DNA of 64,000 nucleotides from Chloroflexota bacterium (GTDB lineage Bacteria > Chloroflexota > Anaerolineae > Promineifilales > Promineifilaceae), in NCBI GenBank assembly GCA_022616275.1, contig JAKEFB010000110.1, forward strand, positions 1 to 64,000, given 5' to 3'. Shown in pieces: positions 62,662 through 64,000 of the stretch. A program made the position numbers and the translations under genes. How positions within the stretch are numbered: the first letter of the stretch is position 1; the number at the start of each line of letters is the position of its first letter. Below the pieces are notes generated by a model. It saw only the letters and a list, made by a program, of their open reading frames with translations. It made no database searches and was not told where the DNA came from.

Positions 62662-63489
62662 TTAGCGGCTCGCTCTTTCTTGCCACTCTTGCAAAAACGC
62701 CAGCACGGCCGGGTATTTGCCCTGAGGGATCAGCTTGTAGCTGGTCACGCCAAAACGGCGGTGCAGCTCGTTGAAGATGCCCTGGAAGTGGTTCTTGCTC
62801 TTGTCGTGTTCCGTCAGCAGCATGCCCAGGGCGTGGACGGCCGCCTGAATCTCCTCGGCCTGGGCATCGGTAATCACGTTGCCCGGCGCCAGCTTCTGCT
62901 CCAGGACGGTCACCCGCCGGCCCATTTCCCCCATGAACACGGCCGCCTTGTTCAACCGGCTCTCGGTGGTTATGATGCGCTGCTCGAATTCCATTTGCTG
63001 CTCGGCCATTTCGGCAATTGCCAGGCCCATTTCGCGGATTTGGGCCAGGGACACCATTGCTGGCGACGGCTCGGTTGGCAGCGGCCGGTCCAGGAAAGCA
63101 TCAGCCAGAACACGGTAACATTCGCGCTGGTAACGTATCAAGTTTTCACGAGCTTCCTGCTTGACTCGACTCGCGTTGATGCCGAATAAGAAGCCATTGA
63201 CAAAGTCCAGGGGTAAAGCTACAACCTGGCTTGTGCGCGGCTGCTTGCTGCCGGAATCTATGTCTGTTCGTGTTACACGAACAGACATCATAACCTCTGA
63301 TAGAACAGGGTCCCGTTTCATTCGCTCGTACTGTGCATTCCAAGCTATGCCCAGATAATCGCATATAGGACGAACCGGGACATACACCGTGCCGTCATCG
63401 CTTAGAACGGCCGTCAACGCATCGCCGTAAAAGCCAATCTCTCTTTGTTCAATTGGAACCAGTGCCCGTTGTTGATTTGGATCGTCCAT
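62662..63489 (-). CDS. Phage-type antirepressor (P22_AR_N/Bro-like N-terminus)
   Basis: 275 aa from ATG 63489 (MDDPNQQRAL), with GAAGGGC upstream; TTG 63537 is less likely. Residues about 10-140 are the phage antirepressor N-terminal domain (VYVPVRPICDYLGIAWNAQY, VALPLDFVNGFLFGINASRV, YQRECYRVLADAF). A coiled-coil stretch and a basic C-terminal region (HRRFGVTSYKLIPQGKYPAV) follow. Many Chloroflexota chromosomes carry such genes outside prophages. No other phage gene is visible. Confidence 0.85.
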   Translation of the reverse strand: MDDPNQQRALVPIEQREIGFYGDALTAVLSDDGTVYVPVRPICDYLGIAWNAQYERMKRDPVLSEVMMSVRVTRTDIDSGSKQPRTSQVVALPLDFVNGFLFGINASRVKQEARENLIRYQRECYRVLADAFLDRPLPTEPSPAMVSLAQIREMGLAIAEMAEQQMEFEQRIITTESRLNKAAVFMGEMGRRVTVLEQKLAPGNVITDAQAEEIQAAVHALGMLLTEHDKSKNHFQGIFNELHRRFGVTSYKLIPQGKYPAVLAFLQEWQERASR

Positions 63490-63569
63490 TTGCTGCCCTT
63501 CTTTATCAGTCGTATTTTGCGGCCATATTTCAGACAAGGGAGTAATATCATGTTACCCCCTCGGCAACG

Positions 63570-63598
63570 AAAGGGGTGGTTATTACAACCACTCCTTT
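63570..63598. terminator. Hairpin after the ribbon-helix-helix-like gene
   Basis: AAAGGGGTGGTT pairs with AACCACTCCTTT with one G-T pair; on the minus strand it is followed by CGTTGCC, so the T-run is poor. It lies 52 bp past the upstream gene. Confidence 0.45.
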
Positions 63599-63649
63599 TA
63601 ACCCGGTAGACAGAACGGCATCCCGGCGGAGATGCTGCCTTTGGCCAGC

Positions 63650-63994
63650 CTAAACGCCCATCTTTTGCAGGTAAGCCTCGATAGCTTCGTCAATGAGCGA
63701 AGTCATACTGACGCGTTTATATTGTTGCCGGAGCCGCCGCCGTTCCTTCCGTTTCAAAAGCTCCAGCCGGTCCAGGTGGTCCTCGCGCAGCCAGGCAGTC
63801 CGCCGGGGTGGACCGCTCTCCGGCGCCGGCTCTTTCCTGGCCGGCGGTGCGGCCGCCTTCCGCAGGCGTGGTGTCGAGGGCGCTGTCCTGGCCGGCTGCG
63901 GCGCTTTTACCTCCGGCGCTTTTTCTTCCTGGCTGGTCGCCGGAAAGAAGGCGTCAATCCCTAACCCGGTTTTTCTCTCCTTCTTATCAACCAC
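63650..63994 (-). CDS. Ribbon-helix-helix-like protein with disordered N-terminus
   Basis: 114 aa, start GTG 63994 six bases from the window edge, so the true start may lie outside. Residues 1-65 are Pro/Ala/Lys-rich and probably disordered. The C-terminus (WLREDHLDRLELLKRKERRR, then KRVSMTSLIDEAIEAYLQKM) resembles a CopG/ParG-type ribbon-helix-helix fold. Such proteins act in plasmid partition or as small repressors. Next to a phage-type antirepressor. Confidence 0.6.
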   Translation of the reverse strand: MVDKKERKTGLGIDAFFPATSQEEKAPEVKAPQPARTAPSTPRLRKAAAPPARKEPAPESGPPRRTAWLREDHLDRLELLKRKERRRLRQQYKRVSMTSLIDEAIEAYLQKMGV

Positions 63995-64000
63995 GGCCGA

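Noticed and set aside
62392..63189. 265-codon plus-strand frame opposite the antirepressor
   Set aside because: No start signal or family motif; the minus strand encodes a recognised antirepressor domain.
1..64000. CRISPR array, tRNA or rRNA genes
   Set aside because: No regularly spaced identical repeats of 25-40 bp with unique spacers, and no cloverleaf or rRNA core sequence was recognised. The tandem arrays have units of only 6-9 bases.

Overview
The window is high-GC bacterial chromosome, most likely from a Chloroflexota bacterium (Anaerolineae/Caldilineae-like). The pointers are Pro-Thr-rich linkers in exported lipoproteins, an exported protein ending in YLPLLRR, a Sec-type (clade II) NosZ, dense CGGCCG-type strings and many intergenic short tandem repeats. 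No rRNA, tRNA or CRISPR array was recognised. The phylum is an inference; the gene calls rest on sequence motifs.

Layout. 0-6.1 kb: a lipoprotein, then pyruvate:ferredoxin oxidoreductase with its usual dihydroorotate-dehydrogenase-like partner. 6.4-9.9 kb: a five-gene sulfide/sulfur-trafficking operon (PocR-type regulator, SQR-like flavoprotein, DUF1641, TusE/DsrC-like, DsrE-like). 10-15.5 kb: a LysR regulator, pyruvate phosphate dikinase, an SH3 lipoprotein-like protein and a stand-alone receiver. 15.9-21.2 kb: a MASE1-CHASE histidine kinase and a tungstate ABC transporter with a ModE-like repressor and its palindromic operator. 21.3-28.1 kb: phosphoesterase, DsbA-like thioredoxin, a CBS/alanine dehydrogenase/CoA-transferase operon, an AraC regulator beside a glyoxalase, and a second CBS protein. 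28.2-31.3 kb: a formate channel and a formate dehydrogenase that is read through an in-frame UGA (selenocysteine) with a SECIS-like hairpin. 33.4-44.2 kb: a long nitrous-oxide reductase locus (nosZ, membrane protein, a nosD-nosF fusion, nosY, nosL, cytochrome c, DUF1858, cupin, NnrS-like, YwiC-like and two small membrane proteins). 44.4-54.2 kb: MOSC and UroD-family proteins, GntR/MFS and Crp/MFS pairs, a beta-helix lipoprotein, a membrane protein/HTH pair, a third CBS protein and a Mut7-C protein. 54.3-58.9 kb: a decayed ATPase, an unrecognised basic DNA-binding-like protein, about 660 bp of strongly structured non-coding DNA and a DUF234-type ATPase. 59-62.3 kb: a zinc/manganese ABC importer with a Fur-family repressor. 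The right end carries a phage-type antirepressor and a ribbon-helix-helix-like protein.

How it works together. PFOR, pyruvate phosphate dikinase, formate dehydrogenase, the formate channel and the tungstate transporter form a coherent anaerobic C1/C3 module. A paired TGAC-N4-GTCA element sits 138-153 bp upstream of the start codons of PFOR, PPDK and FDH in the same orientation, which suggests co-regulation. N2O respiration and sulfide oxidation give the cell further anaerobic electron-transfer options.

Most notable observations: the paired regulatory element, the selenoprotein FDH, heptamer/octamer/nonamer tandem-repeat arrays between genes and inside at least two coding regions, the NosD-NosF fusion, and a terminator-ended structured RNA candidate with mutually exclusive helices at 57.2-57.4 kb.
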